DNA of 64,000 nt from Caldovatus aquaticus (GCF_019458025.1 NZ_JAHZUY010000005.1:62001-126000); one strand, 5' to 3'. Positions 46,570-56,240 are shown, counted from the stretch's first letter. Notes: generated from the sequence alone by a model not told the origin. Numbers and translations: made by a program.

Positions 46570-47742
46570 TCACCCGCCCGCGTAGCAGCGCCGGTAGAGG
46601 GCGACGATCTCCTCCGCATCGGGCACGCGCGGGTTGTTCGCCGGACTGCCGGAGGCGAGGGCCTGCTCGGCCATCCTCGGCAGCAATTCGTTCCACCGCG
46701 CCTCCTCGATGCCGTAGGCGCGCGGCGTCGGCACCTCGAGGTCGCGATTGAGCGCGCGCAGCTCCTCGAGCAGCTTCGCCGCCGCCGACTGGTCGCCCTC
46801 GGCGGCGGAGGCGACGCCCATCGCCCGCGCCGCCTCGGCGTAGCGCGGCAGCGCGGCCGGCAGCGAGTACTCGGTGACGACGGGCAGCAGCATGGCGTTG
46901 GAGAGGCCGTGCGGGACGTGGAAATGCGCCCCGATCGGGCGCGACATGCCGTGCACCAGCGCCACCGAGGCGTTCGAGAAGGCGAGGCCGGCGAGCGTGG
47001 CGCCGAGCATCATCGCCTCGCGCGCTCGGGCGTTGCCCGGTTCGCGATAGACGGCGCGCAGATGGGGCGCGATCAGGCGCATGGCGCGCAGCGCGTACTG
47101 GTCGGCCTCCGGGTTCGCGCGCCGCGAGACGAAGGCCTCCAGCGCATGGGTCAGGCTGTCGATGCCGGTGTCCGCGGTGGTGCGCGGCGGGACCGAGAAG
47201 GTGAGCTCGTAGTCCACGACGGCCGCGAGCGGCAGCGCGCCGAGGCCCGCGATCAGCATCTTCTCGTCGCGCCCGGTGTCGGTGATGACGGTGAAGCGCG
47301 TCACCTCGGAGCCGGTGCCGGCGGTGGTCGGCACGCAGATCACCGGCAGCGCGGCGCGGTTGGCCTGGGCCGGGACCTTGAACGCGCGGATGTGGGTCCC
47401 GGCGGGCGCGGCGGCGAGGATCGCCATCGCCTTTGCCGTGTCCATCGGGCTGCCCCCGCCGAAGCCGATCAGACAGTCGAAGTCGCCGGCGCGCAGCCTC
47501 GCCACCCCGGCCTCGACGACCGTGTCGGTCGGGTCGGAGACCGTCTCGGAGAACACGGCCGCCTGGATGCCGGCGGCGCGCAGCGGGGCGAGGAGGCGCT
47601 CGACCGTGCCGGAGGAGGCCATCCAGGGATCGGTCACGACCAGCGGGCGCGACAGGCCGAACTGGGCGAGCACCTCCGCCACCCGTGCGACGGCGCCGCC
47701 GCCGATCATCAGGAGGCGCGGCGAGACGAGCGAGACGACCAT
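46570..47742 (-). CDS. Iron-containing alcohol dehydrogenase
   Basis: 390 aa group III dehydrogenase. The NAD-binding half has FGGGSPMDTAKAMA (about 95-108) and PTTAGTGSEVT. The metal site includes the Asp of DTGIDSLTHALEAF, plus HGMSRPIGAHFHVPHG, which supplies His ligands. It oxidises an alcohol or reduces an aldehyde with NAD(P). Substrate unknown. It is followed by a class II aldolase upstream on the same strand, which could make its aldehyde. Confidence 0.9.
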   Translation of the reverse strand: MVVSLVSPRLLMIGGGAVARVAEVLAQFGLSRPLVVTDPWMASSGTVERLLAPLRAAGIQAAVFSETVSDPTDTVVEAGVARLRAGDFDCLIGFGGGSPMDTAKAMAILAAAPAGTHIRAFKVPAQANRAALPVICVPTTAGTGSEVTRFTVITDTGRDEKMLIAGLGALPLAAVVDYELTFSVPPRTTADTGIDSLTHALEAFVSRRANPEADQYALRAMRLIAPHLRAVYREPGNARAREAMMLGATLAGLAFSNASVALVHGMSRPIGAHFHVPHGLSNAMLLPVVTEYSLPAALPRYAEAARAMGVASAAEGDQSAAAKLLEELRALNRDLEVPTPRAYGIEEARWNELLPRMAEQALASGSPANNPRVPDAEEIVALYRRCYAGG

Positions 47743-47859
47743 GGCGCGATCCTCCGGGCCGGGCTCAGGGATGCGCAGACTAGGGGCGCCGGCGGGCCGC
47801 CGCCACCCCCGGCGCCGCGGCGCGGGCGGGCCGCCGCGCCCCCTCCCCCGCGGCGGACG

Positions 47860-48642
47860 TCACTGCCGCCAGTCCGGCCCCTGGCCCTCGATCAGCCGCA
47901 GCGCCGCCTGCCAGACCCTCTCGCAATGGGCGAGATCGTCCAGCGCCTCGCACTGCGCCGCGGTGCGCTCGCACACCTCCGGCGGCGGCAGGATCAGCTC
48001 CGCCCCGCCGGCCATCGCCGCGAGCTGCGCCTGGCAGGCGCGCTCCAGGGTGTAGATCAGGCGGAAGGCCTCGGGGACGGTGCGCCCGCACACCAGCAGG
48101 CCGTGGTTGCGCAGGATCATCGCCCGGTGCGGGCCGAGATCGGCAACCAGCCGCTCCCGCTCGCCGAGCTCGAGCGCGACGCCCTCGTAGTCGTGATAGG
48201 CGAGCCGGCCGTGGAAGGCGAGCGCGTGCTGGCTGACCGGCAGCAGCCCGCGCTTCTGCGCCGAGACCGCGATGCCGGCGACGGTGTGGGTGTGGACGAC
48301 GCAGATCGCGTCCTCGCGCGCCCCGTGCACCGCCGAGTGGATGGTGAAGCCCGCCGCGTTCACCGGGCGCGGGCCCGGATCGGGCTCCCGCACTCTCCCC
48401 TCCAGGTCGATCCGCACCAGGTCGGAGGCGCGCATCTCGTGGAACAGCACGCCGTAGCGGTTGAGGAGGAAGTGGCGCTCCGGCCCCGGCAGGCGCACGC
48501 TGATGTGGGTGTAGATCAGGTCGGTCATGCGGAAATGCGCGACCAGCCGGTAGAGGGCGGCGAGGTCGCAGCGGATGCGCCACTCCTCGGCGCCGGCGCC
48601 GCGCGGCGGGGCGGCGGGAGGGGATGCGGCCGGGGTGGCCAT
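47860..48642 (-). CDS. Class II aldolase/adducin-family protein
   Basis: 260 aa. HTHTVAG carries the two zinc His, and LRNHGLLVCG the third, with YTHISVRLPG replacing the phosphate-loop SGN motif. Loss of SGN suggests a non-phosphorylated or carboxylate substrate, as in adducin-like members. Same strand as the Fe-ADH, 117 bp away. The N-terminal 18 residues are Ala/Pro-rich and a later start is possible. Confidence 0.85.
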   Translation of the reverse strand: MATPAASPPAAPPRGAGAEEWRIRCDLAALYRLVAHFRMTDLIYTHISVRLPGPERHFLLNRYGVLFHEMRASDLVRIDLEGRVREPDPGPRPVNAAGFTIHSAVHGAREDAICVVHTHTVAGIAVSAQKRGLLPVSQHALAFHGRLAYHDYEGVALELGERERLVADLGPHRAMILRNHGLLVCGRTVPEAFRLIYTLERACQAQLAAMAGGAELILPPPEVCERTAAQCEALDDLAHCERVWQAALRLIEGQGPDWRQ

Positions 48643-48938
48643 CGGCGGGGCTCCCTCGAGGGGCGCGATGGTCCCGCCACGGGCAGGGCGGCGTCAACAT
48701 CGGAACCGGAACCCGCGGCCCCCCGCACGGCGCGGCCGGGCAACGGCGGCTTTCTTCCCCGCGATCGCGGCGGCGCCCGGCACCGCGCCACCCTCCCCGG
48801 CGGTGTCCGGGGCGGCCGCGATGACGGGGCGGACCGGGGGCACGATCCGCCCGCCCGGCCGGCCCGGCGACCTCTTGTGCGCCGCCGGCGCGGGCGGAAT
48901 GCTCCCCGTCCTGCCGGCCCGGAGCCTCGCGCGCCGCC

Positions 48939-50258
48939 ATGGCGAACCCTCCCCCGCCCTTCGCCCCGGACTTCAAGACCCGTCCCTACTGGTGGGAGGA
49001 CGCGGCCCCCCCGAGCGCCGCGCCGCGCTGCCCGACCGGGCCGAGGTGGCGATCGTCGGCGGCGGCTATGCCGGCCTGTCGGCGGCGCTGACCCTGGGCC
49101 GCCTCGGCCATGCGCCGGTGGTGCTGGACGCGGAGCGCATCGGCTGGGAGGCGTCGTCGCGCAACGGGGGCATGGTCTCGGGCGGGCTCAAGGTCGCCGC
49201 CTCCGCGCTGGAGCGCCGGTTCGGGCCGGAGCGGGCGCGCCGCATCGCGCTCGCCGCCGCCGCGAGCTTCCCCTTCCTCGAGGCGACCATCGCGCGCGAG
49301 GGGATCGCCTGCGACTACGTCCGCTGCGGGCGGTTCACGCCGGCCTGGAGCCCGAGGCACTACGATGCGCTGGCGGCGCAGGTGGAGCGGATCGCCGCGA
49401 TCACCGGGTTGCCCGCCGCGATGCTGCCGCGCGCGCGCCAGCGCGAGGCGCTCGGGAGCGACTTCTATCACGGCGGCATGCTGGTCGCCGCCACCGGCAG
49501 CCTGCATCCCGGCAAGTACGCGCGCGGCCTCGCGGACGCCGCCGGGCGCGCCGGGGCACGGCTGGTGGACCGGGTGCGCGTCGCCGCGATCCGCGAGGAG
49601 CGCGGCGGATTCCGCCTCGCCACCGACCGGGGGGAAATGCGCGCGGACGCCGTGCTGGTGGCGACCAACGGCTACGCGCGCGGGCTCGGCGGCGCCTCCG
49701 CCATGCCCTGGCTGGCGCGGCGCCTGGTGCCGCTGGCGAGCTACATCATCGCCACCGAGCCGCTCGGCGAGGGCGTGGTGGACCGGCTGTTCCCGGGGCG
49801 GCGCATGATCGTCGACACGCGGCGCATCCTGAACTACTTCCCCCCTCGCCCGACGGCACGCGCGTGCTCTGGGGCGGGCGCGCGCGCTTCCGAGGCTGGG
49901 ACGCGGAGCGGACGGCGCCCGTGCTGCACGCGGCCATGGCCGAGGTGTTCCCCGAGCTAAAGGGCGCGAGGCTGACGCATGCTGGAACGGCAACGTCGCC
50001 TTCGACGGCATCCCGCACATCGGCGTGCAGGACGGCGTGCATTACGCCGCGGGCTGCCAGGGCAGCGGCGTGGCGATGGCGACTTGGCTCGGGCACCAGG
50101 CGACGCCGAAGATCGCCGGCGCGGCGAACGAGCCCTTCGCGCTCGACGGCCTGCCCTTCCCGACCCGGCCCTTCCACCGGAGCGATCCGCGCTGGCTCCT
50201 GCCGCTGGTCGGGGGGTGGTACCGGCTGCGCGACGGGCTGGACCGCGCGGCGGCGTGA
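48939..50258 (+). pseudogene. FAD-dependent amine oxidase (DadA/PuuB type), three frameshifts
   Basis: Continuous homology to about 440 aa of an FAD oxidoreductase is spread over three frames in order. Segment 1 begins MANPPPPFAPDFKTRPYWWE at 48939. Segment 2 (to about 49840) holds the FAD motif VAIVGGGYAGLSAAL and GWEASSRNGGMVSGG. Segment 3 (about 49846-49980) reads SPDGTRVLWGGRARFRGW, and segment 4 ends at 50258 with GVHYAAGCQGSGVAMATW. Shifts fall at a C7 run (49006-49012), a C6 run (49840-49845) and near 49982 (GCTGG where GCCTGG is expected). Each is repaired by adding one base. It may be true decay or base-calling error. Confidence 0.8.
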
Positions 50259-50366
50259 TGCCCGCATCCGTGCGCACGCGCCCTTGCGCACCCGGCGCGG
50301 CGCGCGCCCCGTTCCGCCGGCGGGCCGGACGTGCGAAAGGCTCGCCGCAGAGGGAGGAGGACCGCC

Positions 50367-50933
50367 ATGTTCCGCCGATTCGCGCTCACGGCCGCGCTGC
50401 TTGCCCCGGCCGCCACGTCCGCCCAGGCGCCCGGCGCCGCGCCGCCGCCCGCCGCGGCGCCGCCCGCCGCGGCGCCGCAGGCCCAGCAGCAGGCGGCGCC
50501 GCGCGGCAGCCTGGTGACGGAGCGCAGCATCGCCGCCGCGCTCGCCGCCGAGGCCGCGGCCGCCGCGGTGGAGGCCTGCGCCGGCCGCGGCTGGCGCGTC
50601 GCGGCGGCGGTGGTGGACCGCTCCGGCGTGCTGAAGGCACTGCTGCGCGGCGACGGCGCCGCGCCGCACACCGTGGACAGCGCGCGCGGCAAGGCCTACA
50701 CGGCGGCGACCCTGCGCAACACCACCAGCGCGCTGCAGGAGACGGTGCGCACCAATCCCGGCGCGTCGCAGCTTCCCGCCATCCCCGGCCTGCTGATCCT
50801 GGGCGGCGGCATCCCGATCCGGGTCGGCGAGGAGGTGGTCGGCGCGATCGGCGTCGGTGGCGCGCCGGGAGGGAATTTCGACGACCAGTGCGCGGAAGCC
50901 GGCATCGCCCGCATCCGCGACCGGCTGCCGTGA
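50367..50933 (+). CDS. GlcG/HbpS (DUF336) family protein with signal peptide
   Basis: 188 aa from ATG 50367 with a strong AGGGAGGAGG upstream. Signal peptide about 1-19, an Ala/Pro/Gln-rich linker (20-45), then the DUF336 domain: VAAAVVDRSGVLKALLRGDGA, SARGKAYTAATLRNTTS, IPGLLILGGGIPIRV and EVVGAIGVGGAPGG. Family members bind haem or small molecules; the role is not settled. A periplasmic location is expected. It follows the broken oxidase by 108 bp. Confidence 0.85.
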   Translation: MFRRFALTAALLAPAATSAQAPGAAPPPAAAPPAAAPQAQQQAAPRGSLVTERSIAAALAAEAAAAAVEACAGRGWRVAAAVVDRSGVLKALLRGDGAAPHTVDSARGKAYTAATLRNTTSALQETVRTNPGASQLPAIPGLLILGGGIPIRVGEEVVGAIGVGGAPGGNFDDQCAEAGIARIRDRLP

Positions 50934-51084
50934 GTGCGACGCGGCACCCGCGCGCCGCGGCGCCCCGGGCGCGGCGTGAGGGGCCGCCTCCGGCCGATCG
51001 CGGCCGCGGGCCGCGCGGCGGCGCGATTCGCCGGGCCGGTCGCGCGAGGGCGCGGGATGCCGCCATGACGCGGATCGGCGCCGC

Positions 51085-52011
51085 TTGAGGCCGTCCGTCC
51101 CTCCGCCCTCCGCCGGCGCGCTCGATGCGACCGCGGTCGGGCTTCTGGTCCTGCTCTGCGCGCTGTGGGGCGTCGCGCAAGTGGCGGTGAAGGCGGGCAA
51201 TGCGGGCATCGCGCCGGTGCTGCACTGCGCGCTGCGCTCGCTCGGCGCGGCGGCGCTGGTGCTGCTGTGGTGCCGGTTGCGCGGCATCCGGCTCGGCATG
51301 CGCGACGGCTCGCTCGCGCCGGGGCTGCTCGCCGGCCTGCTGTTCGCCGGCGAGTTCCTGCTGATCTTCGCCGGCATGGACCGCACCACCGCGGCGCGCG
51401 GCGTGGTGTTCGTCTATTTCGCGCCCTTCGTCGTCGCGCTCGGCGCGCACCGGTTCACGCCGGGGGACCGGCTGACCGGCGCGAAGCTCGCCGGCCTCGC
51501 CGCCGCCTTCCTCGGCCTCGCCCTCGCCTTCGCCGACAGCCTGCGCCTGCCCTCGGCGCGCGAGCTGGAGGGCGACCTGATGTGCCTCGCCGCGGCGGTG
51601 CTCTGGGGCGCGACGACGGTGGTGATCAAGGCGTCGCGGCTTGCGCGCGTGCCGGCGGCCAAGACGCTGCTGTACCAGCTCGGCGTCTCGGCGGCGGTGC
51701 TGCCGCCGGCCTCGCTGCTGCTCGGCGAGAGCTGGACGATCCGCTGGGAGCCGCCGGTGGTCGCCGCCCTCGCCTACCAGGTGCTGATCGTCGCCTCGGC
51801 AAGCTACGTCGCCTGGTTCTGGCTGATCGCGCGCTACCCGGCCTCGCGCCTTGCCGCCTTCACCTTCCTCACGCCCGTCTTCGGCGTCGCCGCCGGCGCG
51901 CTGCTGCTGGGCGAGCCGGTGACGCCGGCGCTCGCCGCCGCGGTGGCGCTGATCGGCTTCGGCATCTGGCTCGTCAACCGGCCGGAGCCGGCGCGCCCGC
52001 CCGCGGATTGA
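51085..52011 (+). CDS. EamA/DMT-family transporter
   Basis: 308 aa from a TTG at 51085; the true start is uncertain. Ten spans in two EamA repeats: LCALWGVAQVAVKAG, VVFVYFAPFVVALGAHRF and AAVLWGATTVVIKASRL, with a C-terminal FTFLTPVFGVAAGALLLGEP. A probable metabolite exporter. Its last 38 bases overlap the 3' end of the convergent thioesterase gene. Confidence 0.85.
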   Translation: MRPSVPPPSAGALDATAVGLLVLLCALWGVAQVAVKAGNAGIAPVLHCALRSLGAAALVLLWCRLRGIRLGMRDGSLAPGLLAGLLFAGEFLLIFAGMDRTTAARGVVFVYFAPFVVALGAHRFTPGDRLTGAKLAGLAAAFLGLALAFADSLRLPSARELEGDLMCLAAAVLWGATTVVIKASRLARVPAAKTLLYQLGVSAAVLPPASLLLGESWTIRWEPPVVAALAYQVLIVASASYVAWFWLIARYPASRLAAFTFLTPVFGVAAGALLLGEPVTPALAAAVALIGFGIWLVNRPEPARPPAD

Positions 52012-52438
52012 GCCGCAGGCGCCTGGCCGGATTGCCGGTAGCGACGGCGGCGAAGCGCGCCAGCACGTCCTCGGGCCAGGGCGCGACGCGGCGGGCGCCG
52101 AGATCCACGCAGAGGTAGAGCACCTCGTTCTCCGCCACCTCCCATCCCTCCTCGGCGTGGCGCATGCGGTGGCGCAGCAGCAGCCGCTTGGCGTCGAAGG
52201 CGAGCACCTCCGAGTCGCAGGCGAGCGGCGCGCCGAGCGTCACCTCCCGGAGGTAGGCCTGCCAGGATTCGGCGGCGAAGGTGCCGAGGCCGCGCGCGCG
52301 GAACCCGGGGCCGAGCCCGAGGCGCGGCCACAGGGCGTCGGTCGCCATGTCGAAGACGACCAGGTAGTAGGCGAGGTTCATGTGCCCGTAGTGGTCCACC
52401 CATTCCGGACGGACGCGGGCGAGCGGTTCGGTCGGCAT
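51974..52438 (-). CDS. Hotdog-fold acyl-CoA thioesterase
   Basis: 154 aa. VRPEWVDHYGHMNLAYYLVVFD at the N-terminus is the 4-hydroxybenzoyl-CoA thioesterase/YbgC-like pattern with the active-site Asp, and TFAAESWQAYLREVTLG follows. It hydrolyses a short or carnitine-type acyl-CoA. The Pro/Ala-rich tail overlaps the end of the convergent EamA gene by 38 bp. Confidence 0.8.
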   Translation of the reverse strand: MPTEPLARVRPEWVDHYGHMNLAYYLVVFDMATDALWPRLGLGPGFRARGLGTFAAESWQAYLREVTLGAPLACDSEVLAFDAKRLLLRHRMRHAEEGWEVAENEVLYLCVDLGARRVAPWPEDVLARFAAVATGNPARRLRLNPRAGAPAPAG

Positions 52439-52654
52439 GACGCGCTTCCTACCCGCAGGCAGGGCGGGCGGACCAGCCCGGGGCGGCGCCGTCCGCGGCC
52501 TCCGCCCGCCGCGCGCCGCCGCCGGGGAAATCGCCCGCGAGGCCGGCGCGTGCCGCCGGGACCCAGGGGAGCCGCCCCCGCGCCTGCGCCGCAGCCGCGG
52601 CCGGGAGCGGAAGCGCCGCGCGCCGTGCCGCCGCGCCGGCGGGCGGCGGCCGCA

Positions 52655-53362
52655 TCAGTGGATGTCGTCCATCCGGGCGAAGGCCTCGCGCAGCGCGGCG
52701 ACGGTGAGCCGGCCCGAGCGGCACAGGTCGAGGATCACCTTCTCCCGCCGCGCGCCGAGCTCGATCGCGGCGGGCAGCAGCTTCACCGCCTCGTGCGGGA
52801 TCACCACCGCGCCGTGGCGGTCGGCGTGCACCACGTCGTTGTGCGCGCAGGGCATGCCGTGGACGTTCACCGGGCTGCCGAAGTCCACCACATGCACGTA
52901 GGCGTGCGAGGGGCCGACCATCCCGGCGAGCATCTGGAAGCCGGGCGCCACCATGTCGAGGTCGCGGATCGAGCCCGAGGTGACCACGCCCAGCGCGCCG
53001 AGCGCCTTGTGCACGGCGCTGTTCACCTCGCCCCAGAAGGCGCCGGTGCCGGGAACCTGGTCGAGGTCCTCGATCACCACCACGGTCGGCAGCGGGCTGT
53101 CGGCGACGTATTCGTACCAGCCGAGGCGGGCGGCGCGGTCCTCCTCCCGGCTGCGGCCGGAGGGGCGGGCGGCGCGTATGGTGCCGGTGCGGGCGAGGCC
53201 GCAGATCGGCGGCAGCGACGGGTCGGCGCAGACGAAGGGGCGGACGGTGAAGCCGTGGCCGCGGCGCGCGGGAGCGACGATCTCGAGCGCATTGCAGATC
53301 GTCGGCGTGTCCCACTGGCGCAGCGCCTCGAGATCGGTGGCGGTGAACGGCAGATCGGTCAT
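52655..53362 (-). CDS. RraA-like / HMG aldolase-family protein
   Basis: 235 aa. Core motif GEVNSAVHKALGALGVVTSGSIRDLDM corresponds to the GExxxxxAxxxGxxGxVxxGxxRD signature of RraA and of HMG/CHA aldolases; the Arg-Asp pair is kept. Preceding QWDTPTICNALE is also typical. It may act as an aldolase or oxaloacetate decarboxylase-type enzyme rather than an RNase E inhibitor. Same strand as the molybdenum hydroxylase gene, 559 bp downstream of it. Confidence 0.8.
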   Translation of the reverse strand: MTDLPFTATDLEALRQWDTPTICNALEIVAPARRGHGFTVRPFVCADPSLPPICGLARTGTIRAARPSGRSREEDRAARLGWYEYVADSPLPTVVVIEDLDQVPGTGAFWGEVNSAVHKALGALGVVTSGSIRDLDMVAPGFQMLAGMVGPSHAYVHVVDFGSPVNVHGMPCAHNDVVHADRHGAVVIPHEAVKLLPAAIELGARREKVILDLCRSGRLTVAALREAFARMDDIH

Positions 53363-53921
53363 GACGGGGTCCCTCCGCCCGCACCATCGGCGGCGGCGGG
53401 CGCGTCGTCAAATGCGCGACCGGCCGGCGCGCCTCGGCGGCGACGCCGTGCCACCAGGGGACGCGGGCAGGATCGCGGCGAGGATGGCCCACGCGCAAGG
53501 CGTCCCGGCGACAGCAGCGACGGTACCGCCGGGCGTCCGTTGCGGCTCCGCCTGGCCGGGCCCCGCCGCGGACCGTCCGCGTACCGTCCGGATGGCCCTG
53601 TGCGGCATCGCGCCGCCCGGCCAGGCGCAGCGCTGCGTGCGCGCCGACGCCGGCGGGACGGCGGGAGGCGGCGCGGCCCGGCCGGTTGCCGGGGAGCAGG
53701 GCCGTGCGGCGGCCCGGCAGCGCCCCGCGCCCCCGCGCGCGTGCTCGCGATGGGCCGCTCGCGCGCGGTCCGCTCAACGCCGCCTGCGCGATATCCGGCG
53801 CCGTCGCCGTGGACCGCTTGTGCGCGCGGTCCGCTCCGGCGGAGAGCGGCCGTGCCGCCGCCATCGCGCCGGACGCGACGCGGGCCCCTCGCACCGCCCG
53901 TTCCGCCCGCGGGGCGCGGTC
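53363..53921. other. 559-bp intergenic region, no gene seen
   Basis: Very GC-rich. It contains a 15-bp direct repeat GCGCGCGGTCCGCTC at 53761-53775 and 53822-53836 (61 bp apart). Short open frames exist on both strands but none begins with a clear ribosome site or has credible composition. It probably carries the promoter of the RraA-like gene. Confidence 0.5.
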
Positions 53922-56240
53922 TCAGGCCGCGGCGGGGCGCCGCAGCGCGCGCCAGACCTTCTCCGGCGTCAGCGGCATGTCGAGATGCGCCACGCCGAGC
54001 GCGTCGCACACCGCCGAGACGATCGCCGGCGGCGCGCCGCACGCCCCGCCCTCGCCTGCGCCCTTCACGCCGAGGTCGTTGGAGGGGCAGGGCACGACGT
54101 TGAGGTCGAGGCGGAAGGAGGGCGCGTCGGACGCGCGCGGCAGGGCGTAGTCCTGGAAGGTGGCGGTGAGGAACTGGCCGCTTTCCGGGTCGTAGCGCGC
54201 GTGCTCGAGCATCGCCTGGCCGATGCCGGCCACGATGCCGCCGTGGCACTGCCCATGCACGAGCATCGGATTGATCGGCACGCCGACATCGTCCACCGCG
54301 GCATAGTTCACCAGCGCCACCTCCCCGGTCTCTGGGTCCACCTCCACCTCGGCGACATGGCAGCCGTTGGGGAAGTTGCACTCCGTGTCGCGTCGGTAGA
54401 GGAGCTTCTCGTCCAGGCCCGGCGTCTCCCCGGGCGGCAGGCGCGCGGGGTCGTGCGCGGCGGCGATCACCTGGTCCCAGGTAACGGCGAGATCGGTGCC
54501 GGCGACGCGGAAGACGCCGTCCTCGAACTGCAGGTCCTCGGTGCCGGCCTCGAGCAGGTGCGCGGCGATGCGGCGCGCCTTCTCCAGCACCCGCTCGGCC
54601 GCGCGCGCCACCGCCACCCCGCCCATCTGCGAGGAGCGCGAGCCGCCGGTGCCGCCCCCCTGCTCCACCACCTCGGTGTCGCCCTGGATCAGGTCGATGC
54701 GGTCGAAGGGGATGCCGAGCCTGTCCGCGAGCACCTGGGCGAAGGCCGTCTCGTGCCCCTGGCCGTGGCTGAAGGTGCCGACGACGACGCGCGCGCGGCC
54801 CTCCTCGGTCAGCGTCACCCGCGCCCATTCCTGCGGCTGGCCGCCGGAGGCCTCGATGAAGTAGCCGAGGCCGATGCCGCGCAGCCGGCCGCGCGCGCGC
54901 GCCGCGGCGCGGCGGGCGGGGAAGCCCTGCCAGTCGGCGAGCCGCAGCGCCATCTCCTGCGTCTCCGCGAAGCGGCCGCTGTCGATCACGTTGCCGACGC
55001 AGTTGGCGTAGGGGATCTGCTCCGGCCGGATGAAGTTGCGCCGGCGGATCTCGTCGCGGCCGATGCCGAAGGCGGCAGCGCCCAGGTCGAGCAGGCGCTC
55101 GACGACGTACACGGTCTCCGGCCGGCCGGCACCACGGTAGGCGTCGGTCGGCGCGGTGTTGGTGAAGACGCAGCGCACCTGCACGTTGACCGGCTGGATG
55201 TCGTACACCGTGCCGTTGATGCGCCCGCCCGCCAGCGTCGGGATGCGCGGGCCGAAGTCGAGCAGGTAGGCGCCCATCGCCGCGACGGTGCGCACCTTCA
55301 GGCCGATCGCCCTGGCGTCCGCATCGAAGGCCATCTCGGCGTGGGTAACGTGGTCGCGGCCGTGCGGGTCGCAGAGGAAGGTCTCGGCGCGGTCGGCGCG
55401 CCACTTCACCGGCCGGCCGAGCCGCCGCGCCGCCCACAGCACCAGCGCGCTCTCCGGGAACAGCTTGCCGCGCAGACCGAAGCCGCCGCCGACATCGGGC
55501 GAGATCACGCGCAGCCTGTCCTTCGGCACCTTGAAGACGTGCTGCGCCAGGCCGTCGCGCACCCGGATCACCCCTTGGGTGGGCGAGCGGAGGATGTAGC
55601 GCACGCCGTCCCACTCGCCGATCGCGACGCGCGGCTCCATCGGGTTGCCGACCAGGCGGTTGTTGACGAGGTCCACCGTGACGACCTTGTGGGCGCGGGC
55701 GAAGGCCTCCTCGGTCTCCCGCTCGCGCCCGCTCGACCAGTGGACGCAGAGGTTGGAGCCGCGCTCCGGCCAGATCACCGGCGCATCCGGCGCGTCGGCG
55801 GCGGCGGTGTCGGTGACGGAGGGCAGGATCTCGTACTCGACCTCGATCAGCTCGGCCGCCTCGATCGCCTGCGCGCGCGTCTCGGCGACGACGAGGGCGA
55901 CGGGGTCGCCGACATAGCGCACGCGCTCGCTCTGCAGGATCGGGCGCGGCGGGCACCACAGCGGCTTGCCGTCCACGCCGGGCACCTCGACCAGGACCGG
56001 CAAGAGGCCGAGACCGTCCTCGGCCACCTCCCGGCCGGTGAGCACGGCGATCACGCCGGGGGCGGCCTGCGCCGCGCGGGTGTCGATCGCGACGATGCGC
56101 GCATGGGCGTGCGGCGAGCGGAGGATCGCGGCGTGCGCCTGGCCGGGGCGGTTGATGTCGTCGGTGTAGGTGCCGCGGCCGGTGAGGAAGCGGACATCCT
56201 CCTTCCGGCGCACGGGCTGTCCGATGCCGAACTTCTCCAT
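53922..56240 (-). CDS. Molybdopterin-binding large subunit of a xanthine dehydrogenase/CoxL-like hydroxylase
   Basis: 772 aa from ATG 56240 (MEKFGIGQPVRRKEDVRFLTGRG). The N-terminal domain (about 10-120) is followed by the molybdopterin domain with PDVGGGFGLRGK, TDAYRGAGRPE and GGGTGGSRSSQMGG. The catalytic Glu is residue 730 in GVKGAGEGG. The motif AYRGAGRP marks a form II CoxL/xanthine dehydrogenase-like enzyme, not true CO dehydrogenase (no AYRCSFR). It hydroxylates an aldehyde or N-heterocycle. The usual FAD (CoxM) and 2Fe-2S (CoxS) subunits are absent on both sides. Confidence 0.9.
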   Translation of the reverse strand: MEKFGIGQPVRRKEDVRFLTGRGTYTDDINRPGQAHAAILRSPHAHARIVAIDTRAAQAAPGVIAVLTGREVAEDGLGLLPVLVEVPGVDGKPLWCPPRPILQSERVRYVGDPVALVVAETRAQAIEAAELIEVEYEILPSVTDTAAADAPDAPVIWPERGSNLCVHWSSGRERETEEAFARAHKVVTVDLVNNRLVGNPMEPRVAIGEWDGVRYILRSPTQGVIRVRDGLAQHVFKVPKDRLRVISPDVGGGFGLRGKLFPESALVLWAARRLGRPVKWRADRAETFLCDPHGRDHVTHAEMAFDADARAIGLKVRTVAAMGAYLLDFGPRIPTLAGGRINGTVYDIQPVNVQVRCVFTNTAPTDAYRGAGRPETVYVVERLLDLGAAAFGIGRDEIRRRNFIRPEQIPYANCVGNVIDSGRFAETQEMALRLADWQGFPARRAAARARGRLRGIGLGYFIEASGGQPQEWARVTLTEEGRARVVVGTFSHGQGHETAFAQVLADRLGIPFDRIDLIQGDTEVVEQGGGTGGSRSSQMGGVAVARAAERVLEKARRIAAHLLEAGTEDLQFEDGVFRVAGTDLAVTWDQVIAAAHDPARLPPGETPGLDEKLLYRRDTECNFPNGCHVAEVEVDPETGEVALVNYAAVDDVGVPINPMLVHGQCHGGIVAGIGQAMLEHARYDPESGQFLTATFQDYALPRASDAPSFRLDLNVVPCPSNDLGVKGAGEGGACGAPPAIVSAVCDALGVAHLDMPLTPEKVWRALRRPAAA

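Noticed and set aside
53408-53608. 66-aa leftward ORF in the intergenic gap
   Set aside because: No ribosome site, Pro/Arg/Ala-rich, and no domain; judged chance in GC-rich DNA.
53922-56240. True carbon monoxide dehydrogenase large subunit
   Set aside because: The active-site loop reads AYRGAGRP rather than the AYRCSFR of form I CoxL.
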